From assembly GCF_016862375.1 (NCBI RefSeq), contig NZ_BOMV01000008.1, positions 1-38,629 on the forward strand: a DNA stretch of 38,629 bases, given 5' to 3'. Every line of letters begins with the position of its first letter. Position 1 is the stretch's first letter. The position numbers were made by a program, and so were the translations under genes. Positions 16,947-24,596 of this stretch are shown here, in pieces. The notes beneath the pieces were generated by a model. That model was not told where the DNA came from. It saw only the letters and a list, made by a program, of their open reading frames with translations, and made no database searches. Origin of the DNA: Paractinoplanes rishiriensis (GTDB taxonomy: Bacteria; Actinomycetota; Actinomycetes; Mycobacteriales; Micromonosporaceae).

Positions 16947-17666
16947 GGAGTCTTGTGTGACTGCTGCTCTCCTCTGCGACTCGGTGAGGAACAGGACACC
17001 GCTCAGATCCGCCCCGCGCAGGTCCGTGCCGCGCAGGTCGGCACCCGTCAGATCGGCCCGGCGCAGGTCGGCGTCGCGCAGGTCGGCCCCGATCAGCAGG
17101 GCACCGCGGAAGCTGGCACCGCGCAGGTCAGCACCCCGCATCCGACGCCCGATCAGGTTCTTGCCGTCATGGTCCGGCCCGTTTGGTCGCGCCAGGCGAC
17201 TCGCTTTCCGCAGGAGCGGATTAATGCGATGGCGGTACGCGACCAGGTCGAGCTTCTTGATTTGGGCGGGCGTCTCCGAAGCCAGGTCGTCCACCTGTTG
17301 CAGAGCTTGACGGAGCTTCGGGTGGAGTTGCCGGGCCTCGTCAAGCTTGAGCGCCTCGGTCAGGTGCCACATCAGCTCGTGCAGTTGCCGCACGACCGGC
17401 AGCAGCTCGAGACGCTCGGCCCGGCTGCTCACGATCTCCTGGGTGAGGCGTTGCCCGGCACCGAAGCAGTCGAAGACGACGCACCCGCGAAACCCGCGCT
17501 CCACGAGCCGCTCATGAATCGTGCACCGATGGTCCGCAGCCAGGTTCGGACAGGCCCGGCCGGCCGGTTTGTCGATGGCAAAGTCCGACGATTTGGCGAA
17601 GGCGGGGGCCACGCAGCAGAGGGCTTCGCAGCGCGCACAGTCGGCGCGGAGTTCCCGTTCGGCCAT
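16944..17666 (-). CDS. Cys-cluster plus pentapeptide-repeat protein
   Basis: This 240-aa protein has two parts. The N-terminal 70 residues contain eight cysteines (C10, C13, C17, C18, C39, C48, C62, C67) in a CxxCxxxCC pattern like YkgJ-type metal or iron-sulfur binding proteins. A helical middle follows (about 75-175). The C-terminal 55 residues are tandem pentapeptide repeats of the A(D/S)LRG type, which fold as a right-handed beta-helix. Its role is unknown; it may sense redox or metals. The start is ATG 17666 or GTG 17675, and neither has a clear ribosome binding site. The stop is 9 nt from the TerC start on the same strand. Confidence 0.85.
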   Translation of the reverse strand: MAERELRADCARCEALCCVAPAFAKSSDFAIDKPAGRACPNLAADHRCTIHERLVERGFRGCVVFDCFGAGQRLTQEIVSSRAERLELLPVVRQLHELMWHLTEALKLDEARQLHPKLRQALQQVDDLASETPAQIKKLDLVAYRHRINPLLRKASRLARPNGPDHDGKNLIGRRMRGADLRGASFRGALLIGADLRDADLRRADLTGADLRGTDLRGADLSGVLFLTESQRRAAVTQDS

Positions 17667-17857
17667 GGCGCCCACTCTCTCAGACAGCTTGGGCGCGGTG
17701 TCGGGAGCGTGGTTGGCGAGCCCGCCAGGGACATAGCACGGCCGATGTGACAGGTGTTCCAGAACGCCGAAGATCCTTTCAGGAAATTGCCAGCCAACCC
17801 TTCACCGAGCGCCGGGCGGAGCCGATTCATCTGGTGTCCGAGACAGAGCAGCCCGCT

Positions 17858-17934
17858 CGTCGATAAGAGCAAACCCGGCGCAAGCCGGGGACGCAAAGCC
17901 AACGGGGCCCTAAGGGCCGGCCGGGTTACCGAAC
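17858..17934 (+). ncRNA. GEMM-I cyclic-dinucleotide riboswitch
   Basis: The conserved GEMM-I core is present: GAGCAAACC, a CCCGGC-GCAA-GCCGGG stem with GNRA tetraloop (17874-17889), GACGCAAAGCC (17890-17900), a second stem with CCTAAGG (17904-17918) and GGGTTACCGA (17923-17932). This class binds c-di-GMP; variants with A at Vc2 position 20 bind 3',3'-cGAMP. Aligning by eye, position 18 is A, 20 is A (17868), G21 (17869) pairs with C46 (17894), and A47 is 17895. The AGGGGAG ribosome binding site (17935-17941) touches the 3' edge, so control of translation is likely. It precedes the secreted protein gene at 17948 and probably governs the downstream peptidase too. Confidence 0.93.
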
Positions 17935-17947
17935 AGGGGAGATCTGA

Positions 17948-18379
17948 ATGCGCGCCATGAACCTTCTGCAGATGGTGGGCGGCGTTGCCGCGGCCGGCGT
18001 TGTTGCCGCTGGCACCACCGCCCTCACCGGCACCGGGCTGGCGACCACCGCGGGTGCGTCCCAGTTCGTCGGCGGTACCGTGAGCCAGTCCGTTACCGGC
18101 GCCACGCTCGAGTCCGTCACGTACGCGTTCTCGGACGGCACGAAGACCATCGTCAACAGCGTCACGCTCGCTTTCAGCACCGGAACCGCCACCGGCAAGA
18201 CGGTGACGATCACGCCGACGGGCGGCGCGTACGCCGGCACGGCGATTGGCGGCAGCTGGACCTGCGCAACCGGCGCCGACAGCACCCTCTGCACGGTCAA
18301 GGACAGCAGCGCTGCCGCCGTCACCGGCCCCGCCAACGGGTGGTCGGGCTTGACGTCCCTCGCCATCACGGTGGCCTAA
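17948..18379 (+). CDS. Small secreted beta-rich protein under GEMM control
   Basis: This 143-aa exported protein has a signal peptide (about 1-38: MNLLQMVGGVAAAGVVAAGT and following) and a mature part of short, Thr/Ser/Gly-rich beta strands (SVTYAFSDGTKTIVNSVTLA). Cysteines C106 and C115 probably form a disulfide. I do not recognise a named family. The layout, a tiny exported beta protein beside a SipW-type signal peptidase, recalls TasA/CalY matrix proteins of Bacillus, but sequence identity is not evident. The start is ATG 17948 with AGGGGAG 6 nt upstream. Expression should respond to a cyclic dinucleotide through the riboswitch ending 13 nt before it. Confidence 0.8.
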   Translation: MRAMNLLQMVGGVAAAGVVAAGTTALTGTGLATTAGASQFVGGTVSQSVTGATLESVTYAFSDGTKTIVNSVTLAFSTGTATGKTVTITPTGGAYAGTAIGGSWTCATGADSTLCTVKDSSAAAVTGPANGWSGLTSLAITVA

Positions 18380-18470
18380 TCGGTCCCCGTCCGGCGCCTG
18401 AGCTGCAAGGCTAGCGGTAGTCACGCCACGCCGGGAGACTCAAATCCGCTGGACCACTCGCAAGATCACT

Positions 18471-20045
18471 ATGGCCGTCATCCTTGGGATGGCGGCCATA
18501 GTGGCGTGGGCGGTAATGACCGCGCGCCTCTCCTATGTCGTCACGCACGGCGTGAGCATGAACCCGGTCTATTACCAAGGGGGCTTGGTCTTCACGGTTC
18601 GGGCCGATTCATACGAAGTCGGGCAGATCGTTGCTTATCATGGTTCCAGTCCGGGACAAAGGGTGCTGCATCGCATCATCGGCGGACACGGTGACACCGG
18701 TTTCGTCTTGAAGGGGGACAACAGCCAATCGGTCGATCCCCTCAAGCCCACCGCCGACGAACTGATCGGCCGGGCCGTCCTTCACATCCCAAAGGTCGGC
18801 ACCTGGCTGGAGCCCCTGCTCGGCCCAAGCGGACTTGGCGTGATCGGCTTCCTCGTCGTCAGCGGCGGTGCTGCAACGGCGCGGACTCGTAGGGAGATTC
18901 CCCGAGGTCGTCGGAAGAAGAGGGCGAAGGCCATGGCACCCCAAGGAGGCTCCTGGGCGATGGCGGCTGCGGTACTCAAGGCCGTCGGACGCCTGTCCAC
19001 CCCACTACGTGTTGCAGCCGGTGGCATCGCCGTTGCCGCTTGCTCGGCTCTCGTCCTGGGCGTTCTGGGTTGGATGAAGCCGGTGACCTACCTGGAAGAT
19101 GCGGAGTCGGGACTGAGCCAATCGATGGCCTTCTCCTATACCGCTTCGGTTCCGCGGTCCGCGGCTTACGACGGCACCACGGTCACGTCGCCGGATCCCA
19201 TCTTTCGAAAACTGACAAACCAGGTCAAGTTGGGCCTAAGTTTTCGCGGCTACCCGGGCACATTCGAGGTGGCGGCCCGACTGACCAACGGAACCGGGTG
19301 GCACACGACAATACCTCTCTCGAATTCGAAGAGAATCACCGGCGAGAACCACACAACGACGGTGACGCTGAACTTGAACGACCTCGACGAGCGGGCAATT
19401 GCCGCAGCCGAGGCCATCGGTGTGCCGCCCGCGCCCGTAGCAATCAGCATCACCGCACGGGTCTCGGCTCCGGGTCGCAATCCATTCGTCGCAGCCCTCC
19501 AGCTGAACCTGACATCGTTACAACTTTCGCTGGTGAACGGCGCCTCTTCCCTGCTGGTGAAGGATTCCGCCGCCGAACAACCAGCCAAGATTCGCGTCGT
19601 GCGCGAGATCAAGCCGTTCGGTTACTCGATCATGACGGCCGGTCAGGCCCGCTCGTACGCCGTGCTGTCAGCGCTGTGCGCCCTGGTCGGCGCCGTCGTT
19701 CTCGCCCTGATCGCCCGCCGCCTCGTCCCGCTGCGCACTCGAACCGAGATCGAGCGCCGATACTCCCACCTGCTCGTCCCGGTCGAGCCGATGGCCAGCC
19801 CACCCGGCAAGCCCGTCGTCAACGTCGACAACTTCCCCGCGCTGGTTCGGCTCTCCGAGCGCTACGGTCAGATGATTCTCACCTGGCGCCGTCCCGACGC
19901 CGATGACTTCGTCGTGCGCGATGAGGGCATCACCTACCGTTACCGCGTCCCCCTCGAAGAACCGACACTGCAGAACATCGAGCACATCAACCGCCCAAAT
20001 AGCTCCGGCACCCACCGGCGGAAGGCATCATCGCAGGTGTCCTGA
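18471..20045 (+). CDS. SipW/ER-type signal peptidase fused to DUF5305-like domain
   Basis: This 524-aa membrane protein has an N-terminal helix (about 3-22) followed by a signal peptidase I domain. Catalytic Ser is S29 in HGVSMNP; the partner is H67 in RVLHRIIG, as in the ER/SipW type, where His replaces the usual Lys; GDN (82-84) is conserved. Two further membrane helices lie near 115-130 and 172-198. Residues about 203-385 form an extracellular beta-rich domain resembling DUF5305, and a last helix (about 392-415) leads to a cytoplasmic tail. The presumed substrate is encoded 91 nt upstream. Third-position G/C is lower than in its neighbours, suggesting acquisition. No good ribosome binding site precedes ATG 18471. 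Confidence 0.88.
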   Translation: MAVILGMAAIVAWAVMTARLSYVVTHGVSMNPVYYQGGLVFTVRADSYEVGQIVAYHGSSPGQRVLHRIIGGHGDTGFVLKGDNSQSVDPLKPTADELIGRAVLHIPKVGTWLEPLLGPSGLGVIGFLVVSGGAATARTRREIPRGRRKKRAKAMAPQGGSWAMAAAVLKAVGRLSTPLRVAAGGIAVAACSALVLGVLGWMKPVTYLEDAESGLSQSMAFSYTASVPRSAAYDGTTVTSPDPIFRKLTNQVKLGLSFRGYPGTFEVAARLTNGTGWHTTIPLSNSKRITGENHTTTVTLNLNDLDERAIAAAEAIGVPPAPVAISITARVSAPGRNPFVAALQLNLTSLQLSLVNGASSLLVKDSAAEQPAKIRVVREIKPFGYSIMTAGQARSYAVLSALCALVGAVVLALIARRLVPLRTRTEIERRYSHLLVPVEPMASPPGKPVVNVDNFPALVRLSERYGQMILTWRRPDADDFVVRDEGITYRYRVPLEEPTLQNIEHINRPNSSGTHRRKASSQVS

Positions 20046-20047
20046 CC

Positions 20048-20064
20048 GGCCGAAAACATCGGCC
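20048..20064 (+). terminator. Hairpin after signal peptidase gene
   Basis: GGCCGA-AAACA-TCGGCC is a perfect 6-bp stem 2 nt after the stop codon. There is no U-tract. Confidence 0.5.
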
Positions 20065-20096
20065 TAGCAGCTATTACTCCGTACTTAAGCGGTACC

Positions 20097-20102
20097 TAAG
20101 CT
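20097..20102 (+). promoter_or_regulatory. -10 box TAAGCT of leaderless lamin-tail gene
   Basis: TAAGCT ends 7 nt before ATG 20110, and no Shine-Dalgarno is present. Confidence 0.5.
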
Positions 20103-20109
20103 GCTCGGA

Positions 20110-21228
20110 ATGATCATCAAGCACGTTGCCACGGCCGCCGCTGCCGGTGTCGCCGCCGTGTTCGCTGTGGCCGCACCCGCTGCCGCCGCTACCACTCCGA
20201 CGCTCGATCAGCCGACCATCCGCACCGGCTTCGGCATCATCACGCTCACCGGTACGGCCGACCCAGGTTCGACGGTCTATCTGTGGGAAGCTGCGCTCAA
20301 GTTCAGGACCGACATGTACCAGGCACCGGACTATGACCGCGGCGGGTTCGTCTCCTCGATCGCCGGCTCCAACGGGCGGTTCGAGATCCGGCGTAACCAG
20401 GACTCGGGTTTCCGCTGGTACGTGGAGTCGGGTGGGCTGCGGTCCAACCACATCGACGTGAGCATCCGGGCGGGAGTCACGCTCAGCCTGTCGTCGCCCG
20501 GTTCCGGTCAGGTGTCTGCGACGGTCGGTGTCAGCCCGTCGCAGCCGTTCCTGCCGGTTCAGGTGCAGCGGCTGTCCGGTGGGTCCTGGACGACGGTCGC
20601 CAGCGGTCACACCAGCGACCCGGCCGCGACGTTCAGCGCGTCCGACTCGGGGCTGTTCGGCGGTTCGCACACGTACCGGGCCCACATCGGCGCGGACGCC
20701 GATAACGGCATCGTCGCGAACTACTCGGACTCGGTCGCGATCACGGTTCAGGGCCCCACCAACCCGAACCCGACGCCCACCACGCCGAAGCCGACGCCCA
20801 CCACGCCGACCCCGAAGCCGACCACCCCGAAGCCCACGCCGCCGAAGCCGGCCACCCCGGCCGTCGGCTCGGTGCAGTTCACCCGGATCCAGTACAACGC
20901 CCCGGGCACGGACAAGACCACCACCAAGAGCCTCAACGGCGAGTGGTTCCGGGTCACCAACAAGACCAAGAAGGCCATCAGCCTCAAGGGCTGGACGGTC
21001 CGGGACGCCGCGAACCACGTCTACACCTTCGGCACGTTCACCCTCGGCGCCGGCAAGTCGATCACGGTGCGCACCGGCAAGGGCACCAACACCTCGACGT
21101 ACCGGTACTGGGGACGCAAGGGCCACGTCTGGAACAACGGCGGCGACACCGCGATCCTGCGGACCAACGCCAAGAAGACCATCGACACCTGCCGGTGGGG
21201 CAAGGGCAGCGGGGTAACCAGCTGCTGA
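20110..21228 (+). CDS. Secreted lamin-tail domain protein
   Basis: This 372-aa exported protein has a signal peptide (1-27, ending AAPAAAA). Two beta-sandwich-like regions follow (30-125 and 126-213). A Pro/Thr/Lys linker (215-255) leads to a C-terminal lamin tail domain (about 256-372), recognised by GEWFRVTNKTKKAISLKGW, then VYTFGTFTLGAGKSITV and VWNNGGDTAIL. Bacterial lamin tail domains occur in secreted nucleases and surface proteins and are thought to mediate binding. No catalytic domain is seen. It has its own -10 box and so is probably not part of the riboswitch transcript, but it lies directly downstream and may share the envelope role. Confidence 0.88.
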   Translation: MIIKHVATAAAAGVAAVFAVAAPAAAATTPTLDQPTIRTGFGIITLTGTADPGSTVYLWEAALKFRTDMYQAPDYDRGGFVSSIAGSNGRFEIRRNQDSGFRWYVESGGLRSNHIDVSIRAGVTLSLSSPGSGQVSATVGVSPSQPFLPVQVQRLSGGSWTTVASGHTSDPAATFSASDSGLFGGSHTYRAHIGADADNGIVANYSDSVAITVQGPTNPNPTPTTPKPTPTTPTPKPTTPKPTPPKPATPAVGSVQFTRIQYNAPGTDKTTTKSLNGEWFRVTNKTKKAISLKGWTVRDAANHVYTFGTFTLGAGKSITVRTGKGTNTSTYRYWGRKGHVWNNGGDTAILRTNAKKTIDTCRWGKGSGVTSC

Positions 21229-21244
21229 CGATTCCCGGCAAACT

Positions 21245-21739
21245 ATGCCGGTGAACATGCAACGCGACGCGCGGTCCCAGCGGAAACGGCTGATCCACCT
21301 CGATCGGGAGTTGACCGGGGAGGATCTGGCCGACCGGGCCCTGGTGCATGCCTTGGTCCAGGCCGACTGGTACCGCGCGTCGATGCGTCGTACCCGCCAA
21401 AGGTTTTTGATCCTGGAGGGTGGCGCACTGCTCCTGGCCGGCGCCGCCACCGTGCTGGCCGCCCTGAGCGCACCCGCGTGGCTGACCGCCTCCGTCGCCG
21501 CCCTGGTCACCTTCCTGGCCGGCCTGCGGCGCATCGTCAACTGGCACGACGACTGGCTGGCCTTCTCCGAGGCGTGGGCCAAGGCCACCGGCGTCATCAC
21601 GAAGTACCGCCTGCTGCCGGCCGCCGAACGCACCCCCGACAAGCAGCAGGAACTGGTCTCGACCGTGGACGCGCTGGTGCTGACCGAGACCCGCAGCTGG
21701 GGACGGCGGCGCCGCGAGCTGACCCAGGCCGCGGCGTGA
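21245..21739 (+). CDS. DUF4231 (SLATT-like) membrane protein
   Basis: This 164-aa protein begins with a charged helix (ADWYRASMRRTRQRF) followed by two adjacent membrane helices (about 55-75 and 79-95), with the GLRRIVNWHDDW stretch after them and a helical C-terminus. This is the DUF4231 layout, related to SLATT domains, which are predicted pore-forming effectors in nucleotide-signalling conflict systems. The start could be ATG 21245 or ATG 21257; the latter has TATGCC 7 nt upstream. It is followed after 1 nt by the ROK regulator, so the two are co-transcribed. Confidence 0.8.
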   Translation: MPVNMQRDARSQRKRLIHLDRELTGEDLADRALVHALVQADWYRASMRRTRQRFLILEGGALLLAGAATVLAALSAPAWLTASVAALVTFLAGLRRIVNWHDDWLAFSEAWAKATGVITKYRLLPAAERTPDKQQELVSTVDALVLTETRSWGRRRRELTQAAA

Positions 21740-21740
21740 C

Positions 21741-22922
21741 ATGACCAGGCACCGCACCAGCCTCGGCACGCTGCTCCGGCACGTCCACCTGGACGGCCCG
21801 CTGTCGAGGACCGAGCTGGCCGAGCGGATGGGCGTCAACCGCAGCACCGTCCTGTCGCTGACCGCCGAACTGGTGGCCGCCGGCCTGGTCCGCGAGGAAC
21901 ATCCCGCCGCCACCAGGGGTGCCGGCCGGCCGTCGCTGGTGGTGCGCCCCGAGTCGGAACGCGTCTACGTCCTGGCCTTCGACGTGTCGGTGGATCGCCT
22001 GGACGCCGCCCGCGTCGGCCTGGGCGGCGCGATCCTGGAACGCCGGCAGGCCACCCGCCCGCGAGCCGGCGTCGACCTCGACCGCGTGGTGAGCGTCCTG
22101 GCGGGCTTCGGCCGCGAGTTGCACGAGGCCGCCTCGCCCGGCGCCGTGTGCGTGGGCGTCGGTGCCTCGTACTGCGGCATGATCCGCCCGGGCGACGGCA
22201 CCGTCCGGTACGGCCCCGACCTCGGCTGGGTCGACCAGGCGTTCGGCGCCGAACTGGCCCGCGCCCTGGGCCTCGGCCAGCCGGTAGCCGTCGGTAACGA
22301 GGCCCACCTGGGCGCCCGGGCCGAATACGAGCGGGGCGCCGGCCGCGGCGAACCCAACCTGATCTACCTGCACGGCGACGTGGGCGTCGGCGGCGGCATC
22401 CTGGTCGACGGCGACCTGCTGGGCGGCGAGAGCGGCTACGGCTGCGAGGTGGGCCACATGCTGGTCAACCCGTACCAGGGCCGCCATTGCCTGTGCGGTT
22501 CCAGCGGCTGCCTGGAAGCCGAGGTAGGCGAACACGCTCTGTTGTCCGCGGCCGGCCGCTCCCCCGACCTGTTCGGCCGCGAGGCGGTCCGCGACGTGGT
22601 CCGCGAAGCCGCCGAGGGCAACAAGGAGGCCACCGCCGCCCTGTCCGAAATAGGCGACTGGCTGGGCATCGGCGTCAGCAACCTGATCAACCTCTTCAAC
22701 CCCGGCGTCCTCATCTTCGGCGGCATGCTCCGCGAGGTCTACCAGGGCGCGGCCCCACACGTGGCGGCCCGGATAGCCCGGCACGTCCTCCCGGTCTCCC
22801 GCGACCGCACCCAGCTGCGCCTGTCCGCTTTAGCCGACGACGCCACCCTCATCGGAGCCGCCGGGCTGGGTTTCGCCGCACTGCTTTCCGACCCCTCAAA
22901 ATCCCATGGAGGTACGCGTTAG
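21741..22922 (+). CDS. ROK family transcriptional regulator
   Basis: This 393-aa protein has an N-terminal winged helix-turn-helix (about 10-65: LSRTELAERMGVNRSTVLSL) and a C-terminal ROK sugar-kinase-like domain. The zinc motif is intact: GHMLVNPYQGRHCLCGSSGC, with the H-x-CxCGxxGC-x-E arrangement. The DVGVGGGILVDG loop is also present. Such regulators (NagC/XylR type) repress carbohydrate genes and are released by a sugar or its phosphate. The regulated genes cannot be read from the sequence, though several glycan genes occur in the window. The ATG follows the DUF4231 stop by 1 nt. Confidence 0.93.
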   Translation: MTRHRTSLGTLLRHVHLDGPLSRTELAERMGVNRSTVLSLTAELVAAGLVREEHPAATRGAGRPSLVVRPESERVYVLAFDVSVDRLDAARVGLGGAILERRQATRPRAGVDLDRVVSVLAGFGRELHEAASPGAVCVGVGASYCGMIRPGDGTVRYGPDLGWVDQAFGAELARALGLGQPVAVGNEAHLGARAEYERGAGRGEPNLIYLHGDVGVGGGILVDGDLLGGESGYGCEVGHMLVNPYQGRHCLCGSSGCLEAEVGEHALLSAAGRSPDLFGREAVRDVVREAAEGNKEATAALSEIGDWLGIGVSNLINLFNPGVLIFGGMLREVYQGAAPHVAARIARHVLPVSRDRTQLRLSALADDATLIGAAGLGFAALLSDPSKSHGGTR

Positions 22923-23000
22923 CACCACGCCCCGGTTTTCCGGCGACCCGCTGCCGTCCCCAGCCCGTGCCGCCCGCATCCGGGCTGAGCTGCAACGGAG

Positions 23001-23023
23001 GCCGCCGGCCGCGGCCCGGCGGC
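23001..23023. terminator. Bidirectional hairpin between convergent genes
   Basis: GCCGCCGG (23001-23008) pairs perfectly with CCGGCGGC (23016-23023) around a 7-nt loop, between the ROK gene and the convergent regulator. Confidence 0.55.
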
Positions 23024-23038
23024 GACGGCCCCCGGCGA

Positions 23039-24346
23039 TCAGACGCCCAGCAACCGCCGACACGCCGGATCGAAAAGGAACTCGATCGACGGCGCACCTG
23101 CCGGCGGTAGGACGATCCGCTCCAGGCAGGCGATCAGCGCGGGCAGCACTGCGCACGGCCCCACCACCAGCGCGCGCCGGGTCACCGACCCACACGTCGC
23201 CTCGGGGAAGTTGACCTGGCTGCACCGAGGCACCCGGGGCGGGCCGTCACCGGTGAATGCAAAATCCTCTCGTTGCAGATAAAACCCGTCCTTCACGTAA
23301 TACCAGCCGCTGGACGACCCATGGTCGCTGCGGCATTGGACCGTAGTGGTCCAGTCCGGATCCAATGTCGACAGCCGTACCCGCTGACCGTCGTCGCCGT
23401 CGAACGTGACCACCGGTTCGACCGGCCTGACCAGCCTGATCTCGTCACCCGACGGCAGAACGACCGTCGCCGCGGGCGCCCGGGCGCCGCTTGGCGACGG
23501 CGACGGCGCCGGGCGGTCCGGCGCCGACGCCGGCCGTTCACCGACGGCATCCCGCGTCACGGCGCCGTCCGGCCGCTCGCGTGCCGGTGTCTCCGAGGGG
23601 GACGACGCGGGAGCCTCCGCGACCGGCGCCGGGCGCGACCACACCCGCGATGTCGGTTCGGCCGGCACCGGCGCTGCTATCTGCCACACCACCGGGCCGA
23701 TGAAGAGGCACAGGACAGCGGCGGTCACCCCGATCACCGTCCGTCTCACGTCGCGCCGGACCGGACCGGCGGCCCGATCCGGCGGATCTGTGGTGGATTC
23801 CGGCGCGGGCTGTTTCGCCTCCAGCTCGCGCCGCCAGGCCAGCCACTTCTCGGCCTCCTCGTCCGCCGTGCCCACGCTGCCGAGCACCGCACGCACGAGC
23901 GATTCCTCCGGTACCACATAGGACGTGAGGCTCGCCGATACGCTGCTCGACGAGCTGTGCAGGTCTTTTGCCAGCCTCCGGACGCTGACGCCGGAACCCT
24001 CGAGCACGCGCCGCAAACGCGCGTTGAACGCCGCCGCCGTTGCCGGGGCGTCATCTCCGCCGTCCTCCTGCTCGTGGTAGCGGCGCAGCGCCTGCTGCAG
24101 GTGGGACCAGCGGCGCTGCCACTCATCCAGATCGCCACCGCAGGCATCGACGAACTGCCTGGTCACCTCCCAGGTCGGCGGCGTGTTACCGGCCGCGGCC
24201 CGGGACAGCACCGAGGCGTTGCGACCGGTCCGGTTGCCGAGTTCCTGATAGGAGAGCCCCGCCCGCGCCCGCAACTGCCGCAGTTCGATGGCGAACGCGC
24301 CCAGCTCCACCACGTCGGTGGTGACTGGTTTCTCCGTCCGGGGCAT
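23039..24346 (-). CDS. Membrane-anchored double helix-turn-helix regulator
   Basis: This 435-aa protein has an XRE-type HTH (about 15-72: ELRQLRARAGLSYQELGNRT), a second HTH-like segment (about 106-160: RLRRVLEGSGVSVRRLAKDL), then a single membrane helix (203-225). A Pro/Ala/Ser-rich linker follows, and an outside domain (about 320-435) with several cysteines and a WYYVKDGFYLQRED motif. The topology, DNA-binding inside and a sensor outside, suggests a one-component transmembrane regulator. ATG 24346 comes 1 nt after the stop of the small gene upstream, so they are translationally coupled. The signal and targets are unknown. Confidence 0.82.
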   Translation of the reverse strand: MPRTEKPVTTDVVELGAFAIELRQLRARAGLSYQELGNRTGRNASVLSRAAAGNTPPTWEVTRQFVDACGGDLDEWQRRWSHLQQALRRYHEQEDGGDDAPATAAAFNARLRRVLEGSGVSVRRLAKDLHSSSSSVSASLTSYVVPEESLVRAVLGSVGTADEEAEKWLAWRRELEAKQPAPESTTDPPDRAAGPVRRDVRRTVIGVTAAVLCLFIGPVVWQIAAPVPAEPTSRVWSRPAPVAEAPASSPSETPARERPDGAVTRDAVGERPASAPDRPAPSPSPSGARAPAATVVLPSGDEIRLVRPVEPVVTFDGDDGQRVRLSTLDPDWTTTVQCRSDHGSSSGWYYVKDGFYLQREDFAFTGDGPPRVPRCSQVNFPEATCGSVTRRALVVGPCAVLPALIACLERIVLPPAGAPSIEFLFDPACRRLLGV

Positions 24347-24347
24347 C

Positions 24348-24596
24348 TCAGGCCTCGTACCGCCGAGGCGTCCCGAGGAGGGCCGGCTGGACGCGCTCCA
24401 GGATCCAGGCGATGGCGAGCACCTGGCTCGCCATGTCCATCCACCCGGGATCACCGAGAGCCGCATGGATCAGCACGGCAGCGATCAGGGTGATGACGGG
24501 CAACTGCTGCGGATCGCAGACCACCCGGACGGCGTCGCCACCGTTCGGTACCACCGGCACCAGGTCACCGGGCAGCTCAAAACTGATTTCCGGCAT
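24348..24596 (-). CDS. Small membrane-associated protein upstream of HTH regulator
   Basis: This 82-aa protein of unknown function has an acidic N-terminus (MPEISFELPGDLVPVV) and one hydrophobic stretch (about 33-47, LPVITLIAAVLIHAA) that may span or touch the membrane, followed by an amphipathic helix. ATG 24596 has AAGGAG 5 nt upstream. Tight coupling to the membrane-anchored regulator suggests a partner role, which is inference. Confidence 0.72.
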   Translation of the reverse strand: MPEISFELPGDLVPVVPNGGDAVRVVCDPQQLPVITLIAAVLIHAALGDPGWMDMASQVLAIAWILERVQPALLGTPRRYEA

